From positions 1,985,501 through 2,049,500 of the forward strand of contig NZ_LBIA02000001.1 of the NCBI RefSeq assembly GCF_001006325.2: DNA of 64,000 nucleotides. The letters are read 5' to 3'. This DNA comes from Afipia massiliensis. Its GTDB lineage: Bacteria > Pseudomonadota > Alphaproteobacteria > Rhizobiales > Xanthobacteraceae. The first letter of the stretch is position 1; every line of letters starts with the position of its first letter. Positions 46,368-54,545 of this stretch are shown piece after piece. The notes beneath the pieces are model-generated. The model searched no databases, was not told where the DNA came from, and saw nothing but the letters and a program-made list of their open reading frames with translations. A program made the position numbers and the translations under genes.

Positions 46368-47381
46368 TCACTGGGGCGTCACTAATTGCGACTTCCATTT
46401 GCCGCGAAACTCTCTCGGCGTTACCCCGGTAAATCGTCGGAAAGCACGCGTGAAATGGGCAGGGTCGGTGTAGCCGGAGGAAAAAGCGACATCGATGATC
46501 TTGGCGTCAGTGCCGCGCAGAAGTTTGGAGGCGTTTTCAAACCGGACTCTGTCAAGAAGGTCGGAATAGGAAACGCCAGCGTTTGAAAGTTTTCGTTGAA
46601 AACTTCTGATGCTGATGCCTGCCATTTCTGCGATTTCCGCGACGGTTGGAATTTTATCGTCCAGATAGGAGGGCAACATCAATTTGATTGCTGAGACGAT
46701 TTCGTGACCGTCTGGCCCAGCCTCATCGTCATGTGAGGCCGGCGTCTCGCTTGCGAGGTTGGGGAGATCCAGCATTGATACGGGAACATCGATCCACGAG
46801 GCGCTTTGATTCGACATGAAGCGAGTATTCCCCCAGACCGACCGGGTTTCAGGGCTCGGTTCATAGCGGCCCTCGAAGGCCATCGTCGCCGGAACCCAGT
46901 CGGGGCCAGCAAATTGCCTTACGACATGCATCGACATAACATTCTGAAGCCAATGCGAATGCTCAGGATGCGGCACGTTGGATGTCCCCGCGAGTTTGGT
47001 GCAAATTCTCACACGATTGTCGTCGCGCTCCAGCCACGCACCCAAGGCCGTGTCTTCAAAAGACGCCCATTTGCACAATTGCTGTAAGGCAACAAAGAGT
47101 GTCGGCGAAAAGCGGATTGCGGTGCGCAGTCTTTCGCTCAGGTGACAGAATTGCAGCCGCCGCGCAGCCTGGAATCCTATATCTGTGATGCCCTGCGATC
47201 GCTGTGCGGTCTCGGCGAAACGTACAGCCAGCAGGATTGGGATATAGTGATTAGCCTTTTCCTCCAAAGAAACTGGAAGGCGGAGCTTGCTCAACAGCGC
47301 TTCCGTTGGAGCGCCGATCTCGTCACAAACATCAGCGAAAGGAATCAGGAACTGGCAACGAATCAAATGAAATGCAGTCAT
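46368..47381 (-). CDS. AraC family transcriptional regulator (copy 2 of tandem duplication)
   Basis: 337 aa, same domain layout as copy 1 (N-terminal PF12625-type domain, C-terminal HTH GISIRSFQRKLSNAGVSYSD). It differs from copy 1 mainly in the region around residues 110-145 (ALGAWLERDDNRVRICTKLA) and in the linker (TPASHDDEAGPDGHEIV). The recognition helices are essentially unchanged, so both should bind the same sites while possibly reading different signals. The duplicated unit includes about 130 bp upstream. Confidence 0.93.
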   Translation of the reverse strand: MTAFHLIRCQFLIPFADVCDEIGAPTEALLSKLRLPVSLEEKANHYIPILLAVRFAETAQRSQGITDIGFQAARRLQFCHLSERLRTAIRFSPTLFVALQQLCKWASFEDTALGAWLERDDNRVRICTKLAGTSNVPHPEHSHWLQNVMSMHVVRQFAGPDWVPATMAFEGRYEPSPETRSVWGNTRFMSNQSASWIDVPVSMLDLPNLASETPASHDDEAGPDGHEIVSAIKLMLPSYLDDKIPTVAEIAEMAGISIRSFQRKLSNAGVSYSDLLDRVRFENASKLLRGTDAKIIDVAFSSGYTDPAHFTRAFRRFTGVTPREFRGKWKSQLVTPQ

Positions 47382-47473
47382 TTTCTGGCTCTTATGCAGA
47401 GTATGAGTTTGGGCGATTTTCCCCGTTTCGAAATCGGATTTGGCTGAACTGCCGAAAGCTTATCAGTTCCCAG

Positions 47474-47494
47474 TTGGCGCGTATTGTAAATTGT
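47474..47494 (+). promoter_or_regulatory. Putative AraC-type site upstream of AraC copy 2
   Basis: TTGGCGCGTATTGTAAATTG, the duplicate of the site upstream of copy 1, about 95 bp from the start codon at 47381. Weaker match than the 48 and 49 kb sites. Confidence 0.35.
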
Positions 47495-47575
47495 AAATGC
47501 TGCCTGATGCATTGGGAGGCGGATGGGAAAAGGTCTGGGTGGCCCGGGAGCCGGCGCGCCCCTTAGGGTCTCAGC

Positions 47576-48154
47576 TTGGCGGCTTATGGCAAGACCACTC
47601 ATGATTCTCCACTCATGCTCCAGCAAAAGCGGAGGCTAGACGAGGCGTTACGGCGGTCTTCACCACATGTCTTCGGTCCCATGAAGCCTGTTCATGCACC
47701 TACCCTGTACTCAGTGCGTGCGGCGATTGCTGCCTCGCTGTATCATGGTGACGCAGCCATTCAACGTACAGCGCTCCAACTGGGGCTGAGCCCGCGCTCG
47801 TTGCAGCGCCATCTTGCCGGGATGGGCACCAGCTACAGTGACATGGTCGCGGAAGTGCGCCTCGATACGGCCTGCCACCTGCTGCTTCAATCCAACGAGC
47901 GCATATCGGAGATCGCCCTGCGCCTCGGCTATGCGGGAGCGAGCAGCTTCAGCCGTGTTTTCATGCGTTTGACAAAAATACAGCCTGGCATCTATCGGCG
48001 GCTGCGAACTGTTCAAGGAAATAACAGGTCCAGGCTCAGGAAAGAGCCGGATGCAGGAAATCAGGACAAGCCGTCACGATTGGCGCGAAATGGCAAGACG
48101 CCTTCCTTGCCAAGCGGGAATACCGTTGCAATTCCCCGACAGGGGAAAAAGTAG
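47576..48154 (+). CDS. Short AraC-family protein (C-terminal HTH only)
   Basis: 192 aa. Only the AraC C-terminal domain is present (HGDAAIQRTALQLGLSPRSL, then QRHLAGMGTSYSDMVAEVRL and RISEIALRLGYAGASSFSRV), at about residues 55-140, plus a basic tail. The N-terminal effector domain is lacking or was lost. The sequence differs strongly from the two duplicated neighbours. Its last codons overlap the direct-repeat site at 48079-48099. It may be a remnant of a full AraC gene or a free-standing DNA-binding regulator. The start is uncertain. Confidence 0.75.
   Translation: MAAYGKTTHDSPLMLQQKRRLDEALRRSSPHVFGPMKPVHAPTLYSVRAAIAASLYHGDAAIQRTALQLGLSPRSLQRHLAGMGTSYSDMVAEVRLDTACHLLLQSNERISEIALRLGYAGASSFSRVFMRLTKIQPGIYRRLRTVQGNNRSRLRKEPDAGNQDKPSRLARNGKTPSLPSGNTVAIPRQGKK
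48079..48099 (+). promoter_or_regulatory. Putative AraC-type site upstream of the HlyD-like gene
   Basis: ATTGGCGCGAAATGGCAAGA; half-sites TGGCGCGA and TGGCAAGA lie 10 bp apart. The 20 bases recur exactly at 49438-49457. It is within the end of the short AraC gene, about 120 bp before the adaptor start. Confidence 0.55.
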
Positions 48155-48217
48155 CGCTTTAACGGCGCTGACGGAAGGGCCTTAGCGTCAGCCTGCCACC
48201 CTGCGACAGGACAAACG

Positions 48218-49327
48218 ATGTTCGTCATTCTCGTCAGCTACCTTCTCCTTGTCTGGCTGGTCTTTTCAAAATTCAAATTGATGCGCCTCACCTGGTCGTC
48301 CGGAATCGTCGCGGGCCTCGCAGGTATTTTCATTCTCGCCGTCTTCATGGCGATGCTGAATTATCTCACCCCAACCGGGCGCGTTGTAATCGTATCCCGC
48401 GTGGTGGAAGTGACGCCCAACGTCAGCGGCGAGGTGGTTGCGATCCCTGTTAAACCGAACGTGCCAGTAAAGGCGGGCGCGGTTTTGTTCGAAATTGACC
48501 CGACGCCGTTTCGATACAAGGTTCTTCAACTTGAAGCCGCATTGGTAGCTGCGCAGCATCAGGCTGAAGTGCTGAAGGCGAATTTCGATCAGGCCAGCGC
48601 GAATGTAGCGGGTCTCGAAAAGCAGGCTGCGTTTCACGAAAAGAGATTGAATGACATTGCCACCTTGACAAATACCGGAGCCGTCACGGCGTTTCGTGAA
48701 CAGGATACGCGCGAGCAGCTCGATGCTGCGAATGCCCAGTTGCAGTCCGCAAAGGCGCAACAGCAGAGTGCGAAGGTCTCGTTCGACTCTTCCATCGGCG
48801 GTGTCAACACGACCGTGCTGCAGACTCGCGCGCAGCTCGATGATGCGAAATGGGAGCTTGAGCAGACGACTGTCAGGGCGCCGTCGGACGGCTACGCAAG
48901 TGTCGTGGCGCTCGCGGTTGGCGCCCGCGCTCTGCAGGCGCGTGCGGCGATGTCCTTTATCGTCGAGTCTGACACCTCCATTATCGGTGTGTTTGCACAG
49001 AACGGCTTTCGCACGATCAAGCCCGGCGCGCGGGTGGAGCTTGTTTTAGACAGTGACCCGGGACGCATCTATGAGGCCAGGATCACGGAGATTCCGGAAG
49101 GCGTAGGGCAGGGTCAGATCGCGGTATCAGGCACGCTTGCTCGTGTCGGTTCAATCGGCGGCACGAGTGCGTATCCCGCGGTGATTTCGATTCCAGCGAA
49201 TGCGGACCGCTCAACCTTGCGTCTTGGTACATCGGGCACGGCGACGGTGTTCGCCGAGAACGCGGGACCCATCGGACTGATTGCCCGCATCGTGCTCTGG
49301 ATCCACTCCTACACCGCCTACCTGTAA
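48218..49327 (+). CDS. HlyD/EmrA-type membrane adaptor protein
   Basis: 369 aa. Two N-terminal TM helices (MFVILVSYLLLVWLVFSKFK and AGLAGIFILAVFMAMLNYLT). The adaptor core follows: VVEVTPNVSGEVVAIPVKPN (biotinyl-lipoyl-like half), a coiled coil at about 105-200, and the second half (TTVRAPSDGYASVVALAVGA). Two TM helices place it with the YibH/YiaV-like branch rather than typical single-TM HlyD. No inner-membrane pump, MFS or DUF3302 partner lies next to it, so the transported substrate is unknown. A putative AraC-type site lies upstream. Confidence 0.85.
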   Translation: MFVILVSYLLLVWLVFSKFKLMRLTWSSGIVAGLAGIFILAVFMAMLNYLTPTGRVVIVSRVVEVTPNVSGEVVAIPVKPNVPVKAGAVLFEIDPTPFRYKVLQLEAALVAAQHQAEVLKANFDQASANVAGLEKQAAFHEKRLNDIATLTNTGAVTAFREQDTREQLDAANAQLQSAKAQQQSAKVSFDSSIGGVNTTVLQTRAQLDDAKWELEQTTVRAPSDGYASVVALAVGARALQARAAMSFIVESDTSIIGVFAQNGFRTIKPGARVELVLDSDPGRIYEARITEIPEGVGQGQIAVSGTLARVGSIGGTSAYPAVISIPANADRSTLRLGTSGTATVFAENAGPIGLIARIVLWIHSYTAYL

Positions 49328-49337
49328 GGTTTTGGGA

Positions 49338-49370
49338 GTGGCGGGTCGCCTACAATTGGCGCGATTTTTT
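49338..49370 (+). promoter_or_regulatory. Partial AraC-type site after the adaptor gene
   Basis: GTGGCGGGTCGCCTACAATT followed by GGCGCGATT. It resembles the arrangement at 49423-49458 (TGGCGGGTCG, 5-6 bp, ATTGGCGCGA) without the last half-site. Probably an older duplicate of the promoter-proximal site. Confidence 0.35.
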
Positions 49371-49422
49371 TGACCCTTTTGTCACAACGATTTCAAAGCT
49401 TCGCGATCCGGCCGCAAAATTT

Positions 49423-49458
49423 TGGCGGGTCGTGGCCATTGGCGCGAAATGGCAAGAC
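49423..49458 (+). promoter_or_regulatory. Double AraC-type site upstream of the exported-protein set
   Basis: Four TGGC half-sites at 49423, 49433, 49440 and 49450: TGGCGGGTCGTGGCCATTGG continuing as CGCGAAATGGCAAGACC. Bases 49438-49457 are identical to 48079-48098. It lies about 68-100 bp before the first gene of the 49.5-53.3 kb cluster, a good position for a class II or class I AraC activator. Confidence 0.55.
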
Positions 49459-49525
49459 CTCCGCCCTGATCGTTGTGAAATAGGGGGATGAGAAGCACTC
49501 TCGGCGCTCCCGGAAAGGTGAACCA

Positions 49526-50200
49526 ATGACGATACTACGTGCTGCCATTTTCTCCGTTGCAGTTGCTGGTATGGCATGTGTGCCGACAGGCGTTTCCGCT
49601 CAATCGGCGGCCGAGTCGAAGCCGCACGTGCCATTGGAGAAATCCATCGGAAAGGCGAAGCCTGAGGTCGTTCCGTCGTTGTTTGTTCTGAACTCCAAGG
49701 GAGTCAGTCTGAAGGACGGAAAGCTTGTTCTGGCCGGAATTTCCCCGAATGCAATCGTGTTTGCGGATCGCCCGGTGCGGTCTGCTGGGCATGATCTGAC
49801 GGCGCGGATCGTTGAGGACTGGGGCAACGGAAGCGACAATTTCGCAAAAGACCCGCCGAACGCAACAGTTTCCGGGTTCAAGAAGGACGGATCGGCTGTT
49901 GTCGACGCCGTGGTTGTGCTGAAATCACCGAAGCTCGAAGGCGACAAGCTGACTTTCGATGTTGATGTGCTCGAAGGCGACCTGACGGGGTCCGATGGTC
50001 CGGCGTCGGTCTTTATCGATATCATTGGCCGCCCGTTTACGCCGATGTCGTTTGCCGGTGTTGCCCGCAGAACGGCATGGCGCGGCGCTTACTATCGCGG
50101 CGCTGCGGTTGCCGGGGCCGCGGCTGTTGGAGCGGCCGCTGTCGCCTATCCTTATTACGCGCCGCGCTGCGGCTACTACCCCTATCCACCTTGCTACTAA
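49526..50200 (+). CDS. Exported protein with GRPFTPMSFAGVARRT motif
   Basis: 224 aa. A Sec signal peptide (AAIFSVAVAGMACVPTGVSA, cut near residue 25), a middle domain of about 110 residues (SLFVLNSKGVSLKDGKLVLA, VDAVVVLKSPKLEGDKLTFD), then IDIIGRPFTPMSFAGVARRT and an Ala/Tyr-rich tail (AAVGAAAVAYPYYAPRCGYY). The motif GRPxTPMSxAGVARRT also occurs in the small protein at 55698-56030. Function unknown. Preceded by the strongest AraC-type site and a GGAAAGGTGAACC ribosome binding region. First of the set. Confidence 0.75.
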   Translation: MTILRAAIFSVAVAGMACVPTGVSAQSAAESKPHVPLEKSIGKAKPEVVPSLFVLNSKGVSLKDGKLVLAGISPNAIVFADRPVRSAGHDLTARIVEDWGNGSDNFAKDPPNATVSGFKKDGSAVVDAVVVLKSPKLEGDKLTFDVDVLEGDLTGSDGPASVFIDIIGRPFTPMSFAGVARRTAWRGAYYRGAAVAGAAAVGAAAVAYPYYAPRCGYYPYPPCY

Positions 50201-50212
50201 GGAGTACGGCAA

Positions 50213-51643
50213 ATGTTGACGAAGCGAGAATTACTTCGCTCCACCGCGGTGATCGCCGCAGGCGCCGCGATTGCCAGGCCCAGCCTTCTGATGGCGCAGG
50301 GCTACCCCGGCATCATCGAGGCCAAGGACATCGCCGAAGCCGGATTCATCTACGGCCTGCCGATCGTGATGAACTACGGCATCATGTACGAATACGCCGT
50401 CGATCGCGGCTCCGGACAATTCAAGGCGCCGTTCAATCAGATCAAGAACGAGTCCAACGTTTACACCTATAAAGACACCGCCGTCGTTTCGCCGAACAGC
50501 GACACGCCTTATTCGGTTGTGTGGATGGACCTGAGAGCGGAACCAATGGTGCTTTCAGTTCCGGCTGTGGACCCAAAGCGCTACTATTCCATCCAGCTTA
50601 TCGATGGCAACACATACAATTACGGATATATCGGCAGGCGCGCCACTGGGAACGATGCCGGCGACTATATGATTGTCGGGCCGGAGTGGAAGGGAGAAAC
50701 TCCGGCGGGAGTCAAGAAGGTGTTCCGGTCGAGCACGCAGTTCTCTCTCGCACTCTACCGCACTCAGCTTTTCGATCCGGGCGACATTGGCAACGTGACG
50801 AAAGTGCAGGCTGGCTATAAGGCGCAGCCGCTTTCCGCCTATCGGAAGCAGCCGGCGCCAACCGCTTCGCCGGTCGTGAACTTTCCGAAGATCGACAAGG
50901 AACTCGTGAAGACGAACTTCTTCGAGTATCTCGATTTCTGCTTGCAGTTCGCGCCGGCGCTGGAGAACGAGAAGGATATTCGCGCGAAGCTTGCGCGCAT
51001 TGGTGTGGGCGCAGGAAAGACCTTTAACTTCAAGGATCTCCCGCTTGCGCACAAGGCCGAGATTCTCATCGGAATGAAGCAAGGAGAACGAAAGATCGAC
51101 GAGGCCGTCGACAAGGCGGGCGTGTCGGCCAACGGATGGCGGATCAGTTCTCTCTTTGGCGACGCTGCATCCTTCAATGGCGAATGGCTGAAACGCGCCG
51201 CGGGCGCCAAGGCGGGCATCTATGGAAACGATTCTGTGGAAGCGACCTATCCGCTCGGAAAATTCGATTCGGAAGGCAAGCCGCTCGACGGCAGCCAGCA
51301 CAACTACATGCTGACCTTCCCGGCCGGCCAATTGCCGCCGGTCAACGCCTTCTGGTCGGTGACGATGTACGATGGCAAGACGCAGCTTTTGATCGAGAAT
51401 CCGATCAACCGCTATCTGATCAATTCGCCGATGCTCCCGACCATGAAGAAGAACGCGGACGGGTCGCTGACGCTCTATATCCAGCACAAGTCGCCGGGGG
51501 CGGACAAGGAATCGAACTGGCTGCCGGCGCCGAACGGCCCGATTTACACAGCCATGCGACTTTATTGGCCGAAAACAGAAGCGCCTTCAATTCTACCGGT
51601 CGGCAAGGGTACCTGGCAGCCGCCTGGCATCAAACGGGTTTGA
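50213..51643 (+). CDS. DUF1254/DUF1214 exported protein (set 1)
   Basis: 476 aa. N-terminal export signal with a Tat-like KR motif (LTKRELLRSTAVIAAGAAIA). The DUF1254 domain follows (about 40-200: FIYGLPIVMNYGIMYEYAVD, VSPNSDTPYSVVWMDLRAEP), then the C-terminal DUF1214 domain (about 330-470: FWSVTMYDGKTQLLIENPIN, LPAPNGPIYTAMRLYWPK). Proteins of this family are periplasmic and of unknown biochemical role. It starts 12 bp after the preceding exported protein and has a paralogue at 57362-58936, which shares the DUF1254/1214 layout but is 48 residues longer. Confidence 0.9.
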   Translation: MLTKRELLRSTAVIAAGAAIARPSLLMAQGYPGIIEAKDIAEAGFIYGLPIVMNYGIMYEYAVDRGSGQFKAPFNQIKNESNVYTYKDTAVVSPNSDTPYSVVWMDLRAEPMVLSVPAVDPKRYYSIQLIDGNTYNYGYIGRRATGNDAGDYMIVGPEWKGETPAGVKKVFRSSTQFSLALYRTQLFDPGDIGNVTKVQAGYKAQPLSAYRKQPAPTASPVVNFPKIDKELVKTNFFEYLDFCLQFAPALENEKDIRAKLARIGVGAGKTFNFKDLPLAHKAEILIGMKQGERKIDEAVDKAGVSANGWRISSLFGDAASFNGEWLKRAAGAKAGIYGNDSVEATYPLGKFDSEGKPLDGSQHNYMLTFPAGQLPPVNAFWSVTMYDGKTQLLIENPINRYLINSPMLPTMKKNADGSLTLYIQHKSPGADKESNWLPAPNGPIYTAMRLYWPKTEAPSILPVGKGTWQPPGIKRV

Positions 51644-51702
51644 CGGCACTTGGAGCAATCCCGCTGATGCATTTTGCAGATTACAAGATCGGAGAATCTA
51701 AC

Positions 51703-52410
51703 ATGAAGAAACTTATCATTGGGGCGGCATTTGCTGCCGTCAGTTCTGTCTGCGCCTTTGCCGCAGACCTTCCCACGCAAGCCTATAAGGGGGCACCCGT
51801 GGTGGCCCAAGTCTATAATTGGACCGGCCTTTATGTCGGTGTAAACGGCGGTTACGGCTGGGGCACGCAAGATCCGTTGACGCTCTTCTCTAACAGGTTC
51901 GACCGTAGCAGCTTCAATGTCAGTGGCGGGATGTTCGGCGGCACCGTGGGTGCCCAAATCCAGCAGGGATATGTGGTGCTCGGCCTTGAGGGCGATCTTG
52001 ATTGGGCTAACATCAAGGGCAACGGCATCTCAAATCCGGCTATCGCTGGCATCGGGCAGGGTATTACGCTCAATATCGCATCCAACATCAGCGCCGTTGG
52101 AACGGCAAGAGCACGCGTCGGCGTCGCTATGAATAATACGCTGTTCTACGTGACCGGCGGTGCGGCATTTGTGAAATCGAGCGTCAATGGCACCTCAATT
52201 GCTGGCGCGCCGTGCGGTACACTCGGTGTGTTCCCGAATTGCGCAGCCTCCGCCTGGCACCCTGGAATCGCTGCAGGCGTGGGCATGGAATATGGCTTCA
52301 CACCTAACTGGTCCGTGAAGGGTGAATATCTTTACACGCAGGTGATCGGTACAGGCGCAAGCACTGACAAGCTCAACACCTTCCGTGGCGGCATCAATTA
52401 TCGATTTTGA
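51703..52410 (+). CDS. Omp25/RopB-type outer-membrane beta-barrel protein
   Basis: 235 aa. The signal peptide is MKKLIIGAAFAAVSSVCAFA, cleaved before ADLPT. The barrel begins YNWTGLYVGVNGGYGWGTQD and ends WSVKGEYLYTQVI...FRGGINYRF with the C-terminal aromatic residue needed for BAM recognition. The family is abundant in Rhizobiales outer membranes. It follows DUF1254 by 59 bp with GGAG as ribosome binding site. A C-terminal fragment of a second related barrel lies at 53342-53527. Confidence 0.92.
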   Translation: MKKLIIGAAFAAVSSVCAFAADLPTQAYKGAPVVAQVYNWTGLYVGVNGGYGWGTQDPLTLFSNRFDRSSFNVSGGMFGGTVGAQIQQGYVVLGLEGDLDWANIKGNGISNPAIAGIGQGITLNIASNISAVGTARARVGVAMNNTLFYVTGGAAFVKSSVNGTSIAGAPCGTLGVFPNCAASAWHPGIAAGVGMEYGFTPNWSVKGEYLYTQVIGTGASTDKLNTFRGGINYRF

Positions 52411-52437
52411 AATAGAAGATGAGGGCGGGACGTTATT

Positions 52438-52914
52438 ATGAATCCTAAGGCGTTGGCTCTTTGTGCAGCGTTGGTTGCGCTTGCCGGTCCTGCTTCAGCC
52501 CAGACGCCGGGATGGACCCAGACGGGTATGCTCACCTGCAAGCTTAACCCGAGCATTGGATTCATTATCGTTGGCCATCAGTCGATGGAGTGCCGCTTTG
52601 TGCCATCCATGCCTGCTCCCCCACAACTTTACGAAGGCGCCCTCAACACGGTGGGAATTGATATTGGGGTAGTCGGTGGCGGCGCTTTGGCGTGGGGCGT
52701 TCTGGCGCCTACCGCTGGCGTTCCTGCCGGCGCTCTGGCTGGCAACTATGTTGGTGCAAGCGGTGACGTGGCGTTGGGGATTGGTGTCGGGGCAAACGTT
52801 CTGGTCGGCGGATCAAATAGAAGCTTCGCGCTGCAGCCACTTTCCGTCGAGGGTTCGGTAGCGCTGAATGTCACGCTGGGCCTGTCAGCGCTTCAACTGC
52901 GATGGGTCCCTTGA
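52438..52914 (+). CDS. DUF992 exported protein (set 1)
   Basis: 158 aa. A signal peptide (LCAALVALAGPASA) precedes the mature domain. GMLTCKLNPSIGFIIVGHQS and MECRF contain the conserved cysteine pair. The Gly/Ala-rich core (ALAGNYVGASGDVALGIGVG, ANVLVGGSNRSFALQPLSVE) is typical of DUF992. Function unknown. A paralogue is at 56402-56893. It is 27 bp after the barrel gene, so probably co-transcribed. Confidence 0.9.
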   Translation: MNPKALALCAALVALAGPASAQTPGWTQTGMLTCKLNPSIGFIIVGHQSMECRFVPSMPAPPQLYEGALNTVGIDIGVVGGGALAWGVLAPTAGVPAGALAGNYVGASGDVALGIGVGANVLVGGSNRSFALQPLSVEGSVALNVTLGLSALQLRWVP

Positions 52915-52974
52915 GCAAAGCGCGTCTGTCGCGGAACACTCAAGCCGAACAAGACGCGAGATAGAGGATTTAGA

Positions 52975-53328
52975 ATGCGGTATCGCTATCTTTTTGCGGT
53001 TGCTACGACAATTGCGAGCCCCAGCGCTCTCGCCCAGACGCCGCTTTCGGCCTATGTCGACAGCAACGGCTTCATTGATGTTCAAAAGCTGACATGCGCC
53101 CAACTTGCGGGTACTTACCAGGAAGACGCGGACGCCCTGACAGCCTGGTACAGTGGTTGGTACAACGGCTTGGCCAAGAAGCACCACATGGATCTCAGGA
53201 AGGGAAAGATAGCGGAGCATGAGGTGATCCAGTACTGCAAGGCAAATCCAGACAAGCTCATCATCGAAGCCATTGCTGTCGTGTTTAAGGACATGCGCGC
53301 GACGCTTGGCATCAAGATGAAGCCGTAG
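52975..53328 (+). CDS. HdeA/HdeB-like periplasmic protein (set 1)
   Basis: 117 aa. Signal peptide MRYRYLFAVATTIASPSALA, then the HdeA-like domain: FIDVQKLTCAQLAGTYQEDA, WYSGWYNGLAKKHHMDLRKG, VIQYCKANPDKLIIEAIAVV. The two cysteines (LTC and YCK) match the intramolecular disulfide of HdeA. HdeA/B are acid-activated periplasmic chaperones in enteric bacteria; activity here is by family only. The paralogue is at 56926-57282. It is the last intact gene of set 1. Confidence 0.88.
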   Translation: MRYRYLFAVATTIASPSALAQTPLSAYVDSNGFIDVQKLTCAQLAGTYQEDADALTAWYSGWYNGLAKKHHMDLRKGKIAEHEVIQYCKANPDKLIIEAIAVVFKDMRATLGIKMKP

Positions 53329-53341
53329 GCGCTTCCGTCCG

Positions 53342-53527
53342 GGATGGAAGGTCGGGGCAGGCGTGGAAACGAAGTTTGCGCCGAACTGGTCCGCGAAGGT
53401 TAAATACCTTTACGTCACCGGCGCGGACACGTCTCTCACATCGGTCGACGACAAGACCAAGCTGGATACCGTTGTCGGCTGCCTGAGTTACAAGTTCGAT
53501 TCGTTCGGCGCAGTTGCCAGCCGCTGA
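53342..53527 (+). pseudogene. C-terminal fragment of an Omp25-like barrel
   Basis: The frame from 53342 reads GWKVGAGVETKFAPNWSAKV, KYLYVTGADTSLTSVDDKTK, then LDTVVGCLSYKFDSFGAVAS and a stop at 53527. GAGVE...FAPNWSAKVKYLYV is the conserved last third of Omp25-type porin-like proteins (compare PNWSVKGEYLY of the intact gene at 51703). No N-terminal part is found upstream, where the HdeA-like gene lies. This looks like a truncated duplicate left beside the cluster. Confidence 0.75.
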
Positions 53528-53541
53528 GGCTTCGTCTCTCT

Positions 53542-54504
53542 CTATTGCCTCGCGCGGGCAAACGTAGTGGATGGCAGTTCTCCGAACCGCTGGCGGTAGG
53601 CCGCTGCGAAGCGTCCGAAATGCGTAAAGCCATAATGCGTCGCCACTGCGGTGACGCTGGTCGTTTTGCTGGGATGGAGCAGCGCGCGATGCGCTGCGTT
53701 CAGCCGCAACTCGGCGAGGAGGGAGGCCGGTGGCCGGCCGAAAGCCTCGACGCAGCTCAAGTGAAGCGTCCGCTCTCTGGCGCTGACTGCGACGCACAGA
53801 TCCGTAATGCTGGGTGGATCGTCCAGTCGTTCCTTCAATATTTGGAGGACCTCCCGCGCAATCCGCGCGCGGCTGTGCAACGGTTCGATAACTTCAGCCG
53901 ACGGGATCATGTCGAGAATAACGTCGAAGATCTTCGATTCGACCGCTGAAAGACCGCGTTGACCAAAATCACATGGTTGCGCCGTCAGCGTTTGCAGCAA
54001 CCGGTGCAACTCACCTGCACGCAGGGTCATCTCGGCAACAGACACCTGCCAGCGTGGCGAAGGAAGATCGACGTCAAAGGTGTCGCTCCCCCGCCGCGCC
54101 TGAACCCATCGATCGATCAGCGGAGTGGGCAGCACCACGACCATGACGTCAGCCAATCCGGTGGAGGTGAAGCCGACATCATCGCGCGATGTCGCCGCCA
54201 GAAGTTCGCCGGGATGTACGGGTCGGCGCCTGATGTGCAGGGAGCCTTCCGAAACAAGCGGAAGGCCGAACATCCACGTGCCGGGCGGGGCGGCTCCTCG
54301 CTGCAACACGCCGGGCGACCAGACGACACGTCCCAATTGCATGCGATCCAGCATGAGCTGGCTTAGATGACCCTGAAAGCGACCGCGTCCGATCTGCTCG
54401 TATTCCAGATCCCAAGCCAGTGGGCTCGCCGCCATGGCATCGATGTTGTCGAAGTGGCCTTCGACGAACTGAAGTCGTGACGATGATTCATCAAGCGTCG
54501 TCAT
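53542..54504 (-). CDS. AraC family transcriptional regulator
   Basis: 320 aa. The N-terminal sensor domain resembles AraC_binding_2 (WDLEYEQIGRGRFQGHLSQL, RRPVHPGELLAATSRDD). The C-terminal HTH is PPSITDLCVAVSARERTLHL and SVTAVATHYGFTHFGRFAAA, ending YRQRFGELPSTTFARARQ. It is of the EutR-like type, different from the 45-48 kb regulators. It lies between the two exported-protein sets. Two 22-bp direct repeats (54546-54597) just upstream of its start are probable operators. Confidence 0.88.
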   Translation of the reverse strand: MTTLDESSSRLQFVEGHFDNIDAMAASPLAWDLEYEQIGRGRFQGHLSQLMLDRMQLGRVVWSPGVLQRGAAPPGTWMFGLPLVSEGSLHIRRRPVHPGELLAATSRDDVGFTSTGLADVMVVVLPTPLIDRWVQARRGSDTFDVDLPSPRWQVSVAEMTLRAGELHRLLQTLTAQPCDFGQRGLSAVESKIFDVILDMIPSAEVIEPLHSRARIAREVLQILKERLDDPPSITDLCVAVSARERTLHLSCVEAFGRPPASLLAELRLNAAHRALLHPSKTTSVTAVATHYGFTHFGRFAAAYRQRFGELPSTTFARARQ

Positions 54505-54545
54505 AAGTGGTCCACCCCGTGCAACCCCGGCAGCCTAGCATGAGG

